From NCBI GenBank assembly GCA_045113775.1, contig JBGUJH010000050.1:1-49652 (forward strand): a stretch of DNA of 49,652 bases. Reading direction: 5' to 3'. Shown here in pieces: positions 16,739-24,902 of this stretch. Under the pieces are notes generated by a model. It made no database searches and was not told the origin of the DNA. It was given only the letters and a program-made list of their open reading frames with translations. The DNA comes from CAG-791 sp045113775. GTDB lineage: Bacteria > Bacillota > Clostridia > Lachnospirales > Lachnospiraceae. Numbering within the stretch: position 1 is the first letter of the stretch; every line of letters begins with the position of its first letter. A program made the translations under genes and the position numbers.

Positions 16739-18010
16739 CTATCTCCTGTACACAACCTCCCCGTCCACGATCGTGTAGTGCACAACGCCGGGAAGCTTAT
16801 CTCCGATAAACGGCGAGTTGCAGGACTTGGAGGCGAACTCGGAAGGGACGATCCACTCCTCGTCGGGGTCGAAGATCGTCAGGTCTGCCGGCGCGCCCGG
16901 CTCTAGCCGTCCGGTTTCAAGGTGGTAGAAATCTGCAGGATTGCAGGTGAGGCAGGCCAGCATCTGCATCATGGTAAGATATCCCGGCTGGACCAGGTTC
17001 TTGACAGCCAGGGAAAGAGCAGTTTCCAGGCCGATCATGCCGCTGGGTGCCTGTACGAAGGGCTTCTCTTTCTCCTGCGCGGAGTGAGGCGCGTGGTCCG
17101 TTGCAATGATGTCGATCGTGCCGTCCTGAAGGCCGCGGATGATCGACATCCGGTCTTCCTCGGTGCGCAGTGGAGGATTGACTTTGGCGAGGGTGCCGCG
17201 CCTTATGACTGCGTCCTCCGTGAGGGAGAAGTGGTGGGGCGTGGCCTCCGCGTGGATGCAGGGATGCTCCCTGCGTGCGCGGCGCACATATTCGACGCCT
17301 TCCGCCGTGCTGATGTGCTGGATACAGAGAGGCGCGTCGAGCTCAGCCGCGATCTCAACATCTCTGGCGATCAGCGTGTACTCGGCTTCCCGAGGAGATC
17401 CCGAAAGGCCCAGGAACGCAGCGGCCCTGCCGCCGCCGTTGACGCCGTTTTCAGAGATAAGGCTCTTGTCTTCTTCGTGAAGACTGACCGGCAGATCAAG
17501 GCTCTTGGCGATCTCGAGGGCAGACTTAAGGACAGCGCTGTCCATGATGGGAAGTCCGTCATCCGTGAAGCCGGCGGCTCCGCTGCCTGCCAGCGCGCGC
17601 AGGTCGGCAAGCTTATGGCCGGCCATGCCGAGGGTCACATTTGCGCAGCTGAGGAGATGGACGGGGAGATTCCTGCCTCTTTCAAGGATATCCTGCAGGA
17701 TTTCGACGCTGTCTACAGGAGGCTTGGTATTGGCCATCAGAATGACCGTAGTGTATCCGCCTTTGGCGGCGGACTCCGCTCCCGTGGAAAGGTCTTCCTT
17801 GTAAGTGAAGCCGGGATCCCTGAAGTGGGAGTGCGTGTCTATGAGACCGGGGCAGACGATCATGCCGTCGGCATCAATCACTGAAGCTCCGGCCGGAGGC
17901 AGGAGATGCTTCTCTATTTTGACAATGCGGCCGTTGTCGATGAGGATGTCGCGCTTTCCTTCCGTGCCGGAAGCGGGATCGATCAGGTAACTGTTGAGGA
18001 TGATCAGCAT
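16739..18010 (-). CDS. pyrC: Dihydroorotase, class I
   Basis: The enzyme cyclises carbamoyl aspartate to dihydroorotate in pyrimidine synthesis. The 423-residue product is a typical amidohydrolase: an N-terminal beta segment, then PGLIDTHSHFRDPG with metal-binding histidines at 60 and 62, LMANTKPPVDS, the CIQHISTAEGVEYV segment, EATPHHFSLTED and the ATDHAPHS motif near the active-site Asp. GGGAGG lies 6 bases before the ATG. It is divergent from the plsC-pyrK-pyrD operon, so two consecutive pyrimidine steps (PyrC, then PyrD/PyrK) are encoded back to back. No PyrR attenuator or UMP-sensing leader is visible. Confidence 0.95.
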   Translation of the reverse strand: MLIILNSYLIDPASGTEGKRDILIDNGRIVKIEKHLLPPAGASVIDADGMIVCPGLIDTHSHFRDPGFTYKEDLSTGAESAAKGGYTTVILMANTKPPVDSVEILQDILERGRNLPVHLLSCANVTLGMAGHKLADLRALAGSGAAGFTDDGLPIMDSAVLKSALEIAKSLDLPVSLHEEDKSLISENGVNGGGRAAAFLGLSGSPREAEYTLIARDVEIAAELDAPLCIQHISTAEGVEYVRRARREHPCIHAEATPHHFSLTEDAVIRRGTLAKVNPPLRTEEDRMSIIRGLQDGTIDIIATDHAPHSAQEKEKPFVQAPSGMIGLETALSLAVKNLVQPGYLTMMQMLACLTCNPADFYHLETGRLEPGAPADLTIFDPDEEWIVPSEFASKSCNSPFIGDKLPGVVHYTIVDGEVVYRR

Positions 18011-18134
18011 AGGAGCCTCCCTTCTTTATCCTGATGCCGGAAGCAGACTTCAGCTTCTCCCGGCGGCAGAACTCCATGAAATACGGTTGCAATATTGATT
18101 ACAGTATATCATGTTTACAGGTTTGCAGGCGCGG

Positions 18135-18162
18135 TGGCAGAATTTGTATTTTCTGTTATAAT
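18135..18162 (+). promoter_or_regulatory. Promoter for the plsC-pyrKD operon
   Basis: TATAAT at 18157-18162 has a weak -35 (TGGCAG, 18135-18140) 16 bases upstream. It is the best -10 in the 257-base gap between pyrC and plsC. The leader of about 100 bases shows no clear attenuator. Confidence 0.5.
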
Positions 18163-18267
18163 TATACTGATTTAGTATGCAATGGACAAACGATGCGGCA
18201 AACACAGATTAAACAGATCATATACGCCGCAGCCACAAGAATGTTTTCAGAAAGGAATTTATAGATT

Positions 18268-19014
18268 ATGTGGGTTATACGCATGATTCTTGCGCTTTTA
18301 TTCGCGGCGCTGATCATTTTGATCGACCTGCCGCTGCATGTGATCACCTGGCTGATCGAGAAGGCCAGCCCGGGCTCCTGCACGAAGTTCCGCCACGCGT
18401 ATGCCAGGTTCGGCATGAAGGGGATCTGGTTTCTGGCGGGTGGAAAGGCGACCGTGATCGGTCTCGAAAGGGCTCCGATGGACAGGCCGGTGCTGTTTGT
18501 GGGAAACCACCGCAGTATCTTTGACATCATCCTGGCGGGCTCGCTGATCACCTATCCCTGCGGTTTTGTGGCCAAAAAAGAGCTTCAGGGTACGCCGATC
18601 ACCCTGATCATGGAGGAGATCCACTGCCTGTTCCTGGACCGCGAGGACCCCAGACAGGGCCTCAAGACGATCCTTACGGCCATCGACTACGTCAAGGACG
18701 GCATTTCCATGTTTATCTTCCCCGAGGGGACAAGAAGCAAAGTGGAGGGCGAATTCCTCCCTTTCCACGCGGGCAGTTTCAAAATAGCGACCAAGGCGAA
18801 GGTCCCCGTCGTTCCTGTCACGCTGGTGGGAATGGGAGATATTTTCGAAGACCACTATCCGCGCCTGAAGAGAGTGCCTGTTGTGATCGAATTCGGCGAG
18901 CCGATCGAGACGGCGGATATGGACAGAAATGCCCAGAAGGAGCTGCCTGACAAAGTGAAGGCCCTGATGGAAGAGACCTATCGCAGAAACAGCGCGCTGA
19001 TCGCGAAGAAATGA
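18268..19014 (+). CDS. plsC: 1-acylglycerol-3-phosphate acyltransferase
   Basis: This membrane-bound acyltransferase converts lysophosphatidic acid to phosphatidic acid in phospholipid synthesis. The 248-residue protein starts with a hydrophobic helix (residues 4-28) and carries the catalytic NHxxxxD box as NHRSIFD at 80-86 and the glycerol-phosphate-binding FPEGTRS at 151-157. AAAGGAATTTATAG precedes the ATG. The gene is the first of a six-gene run on the plus strand, with 21 bases between it and pyrK. The link with pyrimidine and isoprenoid genes is not a single pathway but places membrane precursor genes together. Confidence 0.92.
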   Translation: MWVIRMILALLFAALIILIDLPLHVITWLIEKASPGSCTKFRHAYARFGMKGIWFLAGGKATVIGLERAPMDRPVLFVGNHRSIFDIILAGSLITYPCGFVAKKELQGTPITLIMEEIHCLFLDREDPRQGLKTILTAIDYVKDGISMFIFPEGTRSKVEGEFLPFHAGSFKIATKAKVPVVPVTLVGMGDIFEDHYPRLKRVPVVIEFGEPIETADMDRNAQKELPDKVKALMEETYRRNSALIAKK

Positions 19015-19035
19015 TAAGGATACACCGGGAGACTT

Positions 19036-19827
19036 ATGAAAAAAAAGACGACAATGACCGTGACAGACATCAAAAACATTGCCGAAGGGATCTGGAGTAT
19101 GATTCTGCGGTATCCGGAAGGGGAAAGACCGGAGGAAGTAAAACCCGGTCAATTCGCGGGACTTTACCCTAATGACCCGTCCAAACTCCTGCCCAGACCG
19201 ATCAGCATCTGCAGATGGGATGCGGACCGCGCAGAACTGCGTTTTGTGTTCCGCACCGCGGGTCCCGGCACAGCGTCGCTGGCCGCGCAGAAGGCGGGCG
19301 ATCAGGTGGATATGCTGGGCATTCTCGGCAATGGTTATGACCTCACGAAGCTTGAAGGAAGAAAAGTCCTGCTCCTGGGAGGCGGGATCGGCATCCCGCC
19401 CATGGTGGAACTGGCAGCGGCGCTCTCTCAGATTCCCGGGACAGAAGTTACGGCGGTCATGGGATACAGGGACAGCGATCTCTTCCTGACAGAGGAACTG
19501 GAAGCTTTTGGAAAGCTCCTGATCGCCACGGAGGACGGAAGCGTCGGCACCAAAGGAAATGTGCTGGACGCGGTCAGAGAAAATGCAGTGGAAGCGGATG
19601 CGGTATGCGCGTGCGGACCTATGCCGATGCTGCGCGCAGTGAAGAAGTTTGCGAGAGAACAGGGGATTCCCGCGTACATCTCCCTGGAGGAGAGGATGGC
19701 CTGCGGCGTAGGCGCGTGCCTTGGGTGTGTGACGAAGACCGCGAAGGTAGACGGCCACTCCCATGTCCGCAATGCCAGGATCTGCACGGAAGGGCCGGTT
19801 TTCGACGCTGAGGAGGTGGAGATCTGA
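19036..19827 (+). CDS. pyrK: Dihydroorotate dehydrogenase electron transfer subunit
   Basis: PyrK passes electrons from PyrD-1B to NAD through FAD and a 2Fe-2S cluster. The 263-residue product has the flavin-binding RPISICRW segment, the nucleotide-binding LLLGGGIGIPPMVELAAAL region, CGPMPMLRAV and a C-terminal cluster site with cysteines at 223, 228, 231 and 250. The gene overlaps pyrD at a TGATG junction, in line with the two subunits forming one heterotetramer. The gene encodes an N-terminal MKKKTTMTVTDI lead-in typical of this family. Confidence 0.94.
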   Translation: MKKKTTMTVTDIKNIAEGIWSMILRYPEGERPEEVKPGQFAGLYPNDPSKLLPRPISICRWDADRAELRFVFRTAGPGTASLAAQKAGDQVDMLGILGNGYDLTKLEGRKVLLLGGGIGIPPMVELAAALSQIPGTEVTAVMGYRDSDLFLTEELEAFGKLLIATEDGSVGTKGNVLDAVRENAVEADAVCACGPMPMLRAVKKFAREQGIPAYISLEERMACGVGACLGCVTKTAKVDGHSHVRNARICTEGPVFDAEEVEI

Positions 19828-20753
19828 TGGGAATGAGCGGCAGCAAGAGGCCGGATATGACTGTGAACATAGTCGGCGTAGAGTTCAAAAATCCGGTCAT
19901 GACCGCTTCCGGGACCTTCGGATCGGGCATGGAATATTCGGAATTTGTTGATCTGAACCATTTGGGAGCCGTCGTGACAAAGGGCGTTGCCAGTGTGCCG
20001 TGGGAGGGAAACCCCACGCCCAGAGTCGCGGAAGTGTACGGCGGGATGCTCAACGCGATCGGGCTTCAGAATCCCGGGATCGACGTCTTTATCGAGAGGG
20101 ATCTCGCTTTTTTGAAGAAGTTTGATACGAAAGTGATCGTGAACGTGTGCGGGCACACCGAAGAGGAGTACCTGGAAGTCGTGGAGCGCCTCGCCGACCA
20201 GCCGGTGGACATGCTCGAGATCAATGTCTCCTGTCCCAACGTCAAACAGGGGGCGATCCAGTTCGGACAGGATCCGAAATGTCTCGAGGATATCACGGCA
20301 AAGGTCAAAAAAGCGGCTAAGCAGCCCGTGATCATGAAGCTCACGCCCAATGTGACGGATATTACAGTGATGGCCAGGGCGGCTGAAGCGGGAGGCGCGG
20401 ACGCCATTTCCCTGATCAACACGATCACGGGAATGAAGATCGATATTGAAAAGAGGCAGTTCGTGCTAGCCAATAAGACAGGAGGGCTGTCGGGACCTGC
20501 CATCAAACCCGTAGCGGTGAGAATGGTGTGGCAGGCGGCAAATGCCGTGCGGATCCCGATCATCGGAATGGGCGGAATCGCTTCCGCCGAAGACGCGGTG
20601 GAATTCATGTTAGCCGGCGCGTCAGCAGTTGCAGTCGGAGCGATGAACTTTCATGATCCCTGCCTGACACAGAAAGTCGTGGACGGGATGGAAAAGTACT
20701 TGATCAGACATAATATTTCATCAGTGAGAGAACTTACGGGAGCAGTTCAATGA
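19827..20753 (+). CDS. pyrD: Dihydroorotate dehydrogenase, class 1B catalytic subunit
   Basis: The enzyme oxidises dihydroorotate to orotate, using NAD through PyrK. The 308-residue FMN barrel has NPVMTASGTFGSGMEY, VTKGVASVPWEGNPTPR, GLQNPGID, the EINVSCPNVKQGA active-site loop with the catalytic cysteine characteristic of class 1B, LINTITGMKIDI and IIGMGGIASAEDAVEFMLAGA for phosphate binding. AGGAGG lies 10 bases before the start inside pyrK. An alternative ATG lies two codons downstream at 19833. The stop overlaps the ispE start by 4 bases. Confidence 0.95.
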   Translation: MGMSGSKRPDMTVNIVGVEFKNPVMTASGTFGSGMEYSEFVDLNHLGAVVTKGVASVPWEGNPTPRVAEVYGGMLNAIGLQNPGIDVFIERDLAFLKKFDTKVIVNVCGHTEEEYLEVVERLADQPVDMLEINVSCPNVKQGAIQFGQDPKCLEDITAKVKKAAKQPVIMKLTPNVTDITVMARAAEAGGADAISLINTITGMKIDIEKRQFVLANKTGGLSGPAIKPVAVRMVWQAANAVRIPIIGMGGIASAEDAVEFMLAGASAVAVGAMNFHDPCLTQKVVDGMEKYLIRHNISSVRELTGAVQ

Positions 20754-21661
20754 GAAGTGTAAAACAGAAAGCTTATGCCAAGATCAACCTGAGCCTTGAT
20801 ATCCTCGGACGCCTGGAAAACGGCTATCATATAGTCAAGATGGTCATGCAGACGATCGACCTGAGCGATGAGCTGATCTTTGAGACTCAGGACAGGGAAT
20901 GCCCTTCCATGGAGATCACCCTTGTAACAGATAACGGAGAAATTCCGGGCGGTGAAGATAATCTGATCGTGCGCGCCGTGCGCCGCATGGAATACAAGTA
21001 CGGGATCCGTAGAGATCTCAGGATCACGCTGAAAAAGAACATTCCTGTAGCCGCGGGCATGGCCGGCGGCAGTACGGACGCAGCCGCAGCGCTGCGTGCC
21101 GTGAGGGACCTGTTCGTTCCCGATGTCAGCGACGAGGAGCTTCAGAAGATCGGTGTGACGCTGGGGGCAGACATTCCCTATTGCGTGACAGGCGGGACAC
21201 AGCTCTCAGAGGGGATCGGAGAAGTCCTGACAGTTCTGCCCGACGCGCCTCAGTGCGGGCTCGTGATCTGCAAACCGCCGGTGGGGGTATCTACCGGAGA
21301 GGTCTACAAGAGATATGACAGCCTGGAGGATGTCCGGCATCCGGATATTGACGCGCAGATCGAGGCGATCCGTCTGGGCGACCTTGCGGGAATGGCGAGG
21401 GAGTGCGGCAATGTACTGGAGGAAGTGACCGGCGCCATGTATCCGAGGATCGGAGAGATCGAGAGATTCTTTGAGAAAGAAGGAGCGCTCGTATCGAAAA
21501 TGTCGGGCAGCGGGCCTACTGTATTTGCTGTTTTTGCCGATAAGCAGGAGGCGGTCCGCGCGGCTCAGGCTTTTGAAGCGGCGGACGAAGCGAAAGACTG
21601 CAGAATTATTGTTTGCGATTTTGTTTACCGGATTATGGAGGATGCCAATGGGAGACAATAA
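20750..21661 (+). CDS. ispE: 4-diphosphocytidyl-2-C-methyl-D-erythritol kinase
   Basis: IspE phosphorylates CDP-methylerythritol in the MEP route to isoprenoids. The 303-residue GHMP-kinase protein shows KAYAKINLSLDILGRLENGYH at the N-terminus, the ATP-binding PVAAGMAGGSTDAAAALRA loop, and SKMSGSGPTVFAVF near the C-terminus. It overlaps pyrD by ATGA and its own last 14 bases overlap the GntR regulator gene. The organism therefore probably uses the MEP pathway. IspE and a regulator are frequent neighbours in Clostridia. Confidence 0.94.
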   Translation: MRSVKQKAYAKINLSLDILGRLENGYHIVKMVMQTIDLSDELIFETQDRECPSMEITLVTDNGEIPGGEDNLIVRAVRRMEYKYGIRRDLRITLKKNIPVAAGMAGGSTDAAAALRAVRDLFVPDVSDEELQKIGVTLGADIPYCVTGGTQLSEGIGEVLTVLPDAPQCGLVICKPPVGVSTGEVYKRYDSLEDVRHPDIDAQIEAIRLGDLAGMARECGNVLEEVTGAMYPRIGEIERFFEKEGALVSKMSGSGPTVFAVFADKQEAVRAAQAFEAADEAKDCRIIVCDFVYRIMEDANGRQ

Positions 21662-22349
21662 CTTAATGACAGCAGGGATGTCCATGACTGAAGAACAACA
21701 ATCCATGCCGCTTCGCGACGCGGTGTTCATGTCGCTGCGAAAAGCGATCCTGACCGGAAAGATCAAGCCGGGCGAGAGACTGACGGAGGTCAAACTCGGA
21801 AAGCTGCTCGGAACCAGCCGCACGCCGATCAGGGAAGCGATCCGCCTGCTGGAACAGGAGAACCTGGTGACGATCATTCCCGGAAGCGGGGCCAGAGTGT
21901 CCAGGATGACGGTCTCTGACCTGCAGGATGTAATGGAAGTCAGAAGCGCTCTGGAACAGCTCAGCGCCGGACTTGCCTGCGAGAGGATCACGGAAGGAGA
22001 AAAGAAAGAACTGTACGAGGCCTACAATGCTTTTGTCAGGAGCACCCAGTCCGAGGACAGCATCATGATCGCGGATGCCGACGTCAGGTTCCACAATCTG
22101 ATCCTGAAGGCTGCCAAAAATCAGAAGCTCGGGAAGATCCTCGACGGACTCGCAGACAACATCTACCGCTACCGCTATGAATTCATCCGGGAAGACGGGC
22201 ACTACGAAGATCTGGTCCGGGAACACAAAGAGCTCTACGAAGCCGTGATCTCGGGAGACAGGGAAGTTGCGGAGAAAGCCGCGCGCGGCCATATTGCCAG
22301 ACAGTGGAGCTATATCAGAGAGCATCTGCAGGAAGACGCAGGGGAATGA
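21648..22349 (+). CDS. GntR-family regulator, FadR/FCD subgroup
   Basis: This 233-residue predicted transcription factor has an N-terminal winged helix (PLRDAVFMSLRKAILTGKIKPGERLTEVKLGKLLGTSRTP in pieces, about 22-85) followed by an all-helical FCD ligand-binding domain (about 95-225). Motif residues DADVRFHNLIL and EHKELYEAVISGD, with Asp and His that bind metal or acid ligands in the family, are visible. GGAGG lies 6 bases before the ATG at 21648. An upstream in-frame extension inside ispE is not supported. The ligand and targets are unknown. Its operon position suggests either self-regulation of the operon or simple packing. Confidence 0.88.
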   Translation: MGDNNLMTAGMSMTEEQQSMPLRDAVFMSLRKAILTGKIKPGERLTEVKLGKLLGTSRTPIREAIRLLEQENLVTIIPGSGARVSRMTVSDLQDVMEVRSALEQLSAGLACERITEGEKKELYEAYNAFVRSTQSEDSIMIADADVRFHNLILKAAKNQKLGKILDGLADNIYRYRYEFIREDGHYEDLVREHKELYEAVISGDREVAEKAARGHIARQWSYIREHLQEDAGE

Positions 22350-22774
22350 CTGTGAGCAGAGAAGTATGGCTGACCGTGACAGGCGACCAGAAGGACGCGG
22401 ACGGCCGCAGTGACAGAAATTCCGTAAGCTGCCGGGCTCTTTACGAGGTCGTCGACGGGTCGCATGTATTTACGTACAGGGAGAGGGATCCGGAAAGCGG
22501 CGCGGTCACGGAGTCCCGGATGGTGTTCGCGCAGTCTTTCTGCAGGATCGTCAGAGCCGGCGCAGTGCGCACGAATATGTACTTCAGGCCTGCGGAGGAG
22601 CTCGAGAGCGAATACGAGACAGGATTCGGCACTATTTTGATGAAAATATACACAAAGCGCCTGGCCATGCGGCAGGTCGGGGAGAACTTCCACGCGAGAG
22701 TTTCCTATACGCTGCACCTGCAGGGCGGAGCGCCGATGGAATGTGCCGTGACGGTCAAGGCGGAGCCGCTGTGA
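22346..22774 (+). CDS. DUF1934 (YwiB-like) beta-barrel protein
   Basis: The 142-residue product begins with TVSREVWLTVTGDQKDADG and has the alternating strands, YTKRLAMRQVGENFHARVSYTLHLQG and the AVTVKAEPL ending of the DUF1934 family, small calycin-like barrels of unknown function. It overlaps the regulator by ATGA and closes the operon. The start at 22346 is preferred over an upstream in-frame ATG at 22304 that would run inside the regulator. Confidence 0.8.
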   Translation: MTVSREVWLTVTGDQKDADGRSDRNSVSCRALYEVVDGSHVFTYRERDPESGAVTESRMVFAQSFCRIVRAGAVRTNMYFRPAEELESEYETGFGTILMKIYTKRLAMRQVGENFHARVSYTLHLQGGAPMECAVTVKAEPL

Positions 22775-22818
22775 CTTTCGCCGCCCGCTTTGCGGGGCTT
22801 GAGAATACGGAGAACAGA

Positions 22819-22852
22819 AAACCGGTGGAGAACTTATCGTTTTCCACCGGTT
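22819..22852. terminator. Bidirectional terminator
   Basis: AACCGGTGGA and TCCACCGGTT form a 10-bp stem around a 14-base loop. It is placed between the ends of convergent genes. On the minus strand a TTTTCTGTT tract follows. Confidence 0.75.
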
Positions 22853-22874
22853 CTTGCTGTCTGTAATGTGATGT

Positions 22875-23360
22875 TTACTTGACGGGTTTGGCGCCTGCCT
22901 TCTCCTGCAGCTTATCCATCTGCCTGCGCCACCAGCTCTTCTTGACAGTGGTGTCGGGGGTGAGCTTCTTGCCGCGCATACCCTTGACGTCCATGATGTA
23001 GATTCCGCTTACCATTGCCTTGACCTGCTGGTTGATCGGGATCAGGTCGAAGACCTTCTCGTCAGCGATCAGGTTCATAAATCTCGCGCCGACCTTGGCC
23101 TTTACGACCGGGACCTTGGAGCGGCGGGCATACCACGGTGTCTGCGCGATCACTTCTTCAGGAAGCCCTGACTCCTTGAGCTTGAGACGCTTCTTGTCCA
23201 CAGCCATGATGACTACGGGCTGCTTGTTGGCCTCGAGGCGAGCGCTCTGCTCATCCTGCTGCTTCTGCAGGCGCTTTCCCATAAAGTAGAGAAATACGAG
23301 AACACCGATCAATATGACCAGGATCACTAATAAAATAATTGACAGTTTACTCAATTCCAT
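22875..23360 (-). CDS. Small membrane-anchored protein of unknown function
   Basis: The 161-residue protein has one N-terminal transmembrane helix (about residues 7-29, SIILLVILVILIGVLVFLYFMG). It is followed by a charged coiled stretch (KRLQKQQDEQSARLEANKQ), a compact domain with VVIMAVDKKRLKLKESGLPEEV and VKAKVGARFMNLI, and a basic tail KKSWWRRQMDKL. I do not recognise a named family. The pattern suggests a cytoplasmic domain tethered to the membrane with a basic C-terminus. It is single-gene, between a terminator and the lipoprotein gene on the other strand. Confidence 0.75.
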   Translation of the reverse strand: MELSKLSIILLVILVILIGVLVFLYFMGKRLQKQQDEQSARLEANKQPVVIMAVDKKRLKLKESGLPEEVIAQTPWYARRSKVPVVKAKVGARFMNLIADEKVFDLIPINQQVKAMVSGIYIMDVKGMRGKKLTPDTTVKKSWWRRQMDKLQEKAGAKPVK

Positions 23361-23512
23361 GCCCTCCTAACGATACGCTACTTAGCATTTTAACATTGAA
23401 TGAAAGGCAAGGCAACAAGCGAATTCAATGCCTGAACAGGATTCTTTACCTGAAATTTCATGCAAAGTTCATATTTGCGTAATACAAAATGCTTTTAAGA
23501 ATCGGACGGTTA

Positions 23513-23521
23513 TGCTAGAAT
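23513..23521 (+). promoter_or_regulatory. Possible extended -10 for the lipoprotein gene
   Basis: TGCTAGAAT at 23513-23521 fits an extended -10 (TGnTAGAAT), with no good -35. It lies about 78 bases before the ATG at 23599 and is the best candidate in the 238-base gap. Confidence 0.4.
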
Positions 23522-23598
23522 TGAAACGTTATTATAGAAATGGACGGATTTAACGAAACGACGATTAGAGACGATCAGAAAAGAAAGGCAAGTTGTTT

Positions 23599-24825
23599 AT
23601 GAAAAAGAGAGCAGTAGCAGCGATTCTTGCTGCGGCAATTGTAACAGCGATGACCGGATGCGGAAATTCCGGCAGCCAGACAGAATCTGCGACAGCGGCG
23701 ACAACAGAACAGGCAGCTGAAGTGGCAGCTGAAGAAGAGTGGATGAACGATCCCACCGCTTATCTGTCCGGCATCACAGCATCTGACTATGTGGATCTTC
23801 CGGCAGACTACGCGTCGCTCACTGTAGAAGTGGAGCCTCCCGCTGTAGTTACGGATGAAGAGGTCGATGCCGCGATCGAAAATCAGAGGCAGGCCAGAAG
23901 AGAACTCAAGGAAGTGACAAGAAGGACTAAAGTCCAGGAAGGCGACGTCGTCAATATTGACTACATCGGAAGAATTGACGGAGAGGAGTTTGACGGCGGC
24001 AGCGCGGAGGGGTATGATCTTGAGATCGGATCAGGATCTTTTATTGAGGGCTTTGAAGAAGGTCTGATCGACCAGAAGGTCGGCGATACAGTGACACTTG
24101 AGCTCACATTCCCGCAGGACTACGGCGACAGCACAAAAGCCGGAGTGGACGCGGAATTTGAAGTTACCATCAATTCTATTCAGGAATACGTAGTGCCTCA
24201 GCTCACAGACCAGTTTGTGGCGGAACTGGGCATCACAGATGAGTTCGGAAACGCTGTGAACACGGTAGACGGCTTGCGCACTTATACCAGGAACAGTATC
24301 GTTGAGAGCAAAGAGAGCCAGTACACACAGAGACTGGAAGAGGCGATCAGAAACACGCTCAGTGAAAAGAGCACATTTAAGAAAGATCTTCCTGCCGCTA
24401 TGGTGAAGAGGAACAATGACGCCATTGTCAGTGAGCTCACTTTATATGCGCAGCAGTACGGCATTGACCTTAAGACCCTGATGCAGCTTGCATACGGGTC
24501 CACAGAGGACAGCTATATGCAGGATATCAATGACGTGGCCGTCGAGAATGTCCGAAAGAGCATCATTCTCAAAGCGATCGGCGACAAGGAAGGCCTGTGC
24601 CTGACGGATGACCAGTTCCAGGCAGAGCTGGAAGTTGCCGTCAGCAACAGCGGATTTACATCTGTTGAAGAAGTGGCGAGAGAAGATGTCGAGGCTTACA
24701 GAGAGATCCTCGACAAGAGAAAGGTCATGGATTTCCTCAAGAGCAAGACTACTGTGGTCGCGCCCGCGTCTGAGGAAGGATCGACAGGTGATACTGCAGC
24801 GCCTGCAGCAGAGGATGCTAAGTAA
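23599..24825 (+). CDS. Trigger-factor-like peptidyl-prolyl isomerase lipoprotein
   Basis: The product (408 residues) starts with a lipoprotein signal peptide: a basic KKR, a hydrophobic stretch and a lipobox ending TAMTG-C with the lipid cysteine at 21. An Ala/Glu/Thr linker follows. Residues about 112-196 form an FKBP-type isomerase domain (GDVVNIDYIGRIDGEEFDGG, FIEGFEEGLIDQKVGDT). The C-terminal 200 residues are helical and resemble the substrate-binding domain of trigger factor (LTDQFVAELGI, VRKSIILKAI). It probably folds or refolds exported proteins at the outer face of the membrane, in the role that PrsA plays in other Gram-positives. AAAGG lies 10 bases before the ATG. Confidence 0.85.
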   Translation: MKKRAVAAILAAAIVTAMTGCGNSGSQTESATAATTEQAAEVAAEEEWMNDPTAYLSGITASDYVDLPADYASLTVEVEPPAVVTDEEVDAAIENQRQARRELKEVTRRTKVQEGDVVNIDYIGRIDGEEFDGGSAEGYDLEIGSGSFIEGFEEGLIDQKVGDTVTLELTFPQDYGDSTKAGVDAEFEVTINSIQEYVVPQLTDQFVAELGITDEFGNAVNTVDGLRTYTRNSIVESKESQYTQRLEEAIRNTLSEKSTFKKDLPAAMVKRNNDAIVSELTLYAQQYGIDLKTLMQLAYGSTEDSYMQDINDVAVENVRKSIILKAIGDKEGLCLTDDQFQAELEVAVSNSGFTSVEEVAREDVEAYREILDKRKVMDFLKSKTTVVAPASEEGSTGDTAAPAAEDAK

Positions 24826-24902
24826 CAGCACTGTTCCGAATAAGAGCACTTGAGACATGAGTGCTGAACAGATACATATAAACATAACAAAGGAGTGGGG
24901 AA

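Noticed and set aside
18034..18264. 76-codon open frame ahead of plsC
   Set aside because: It covers the predicted plsC promoter and has no ribosome binding site.
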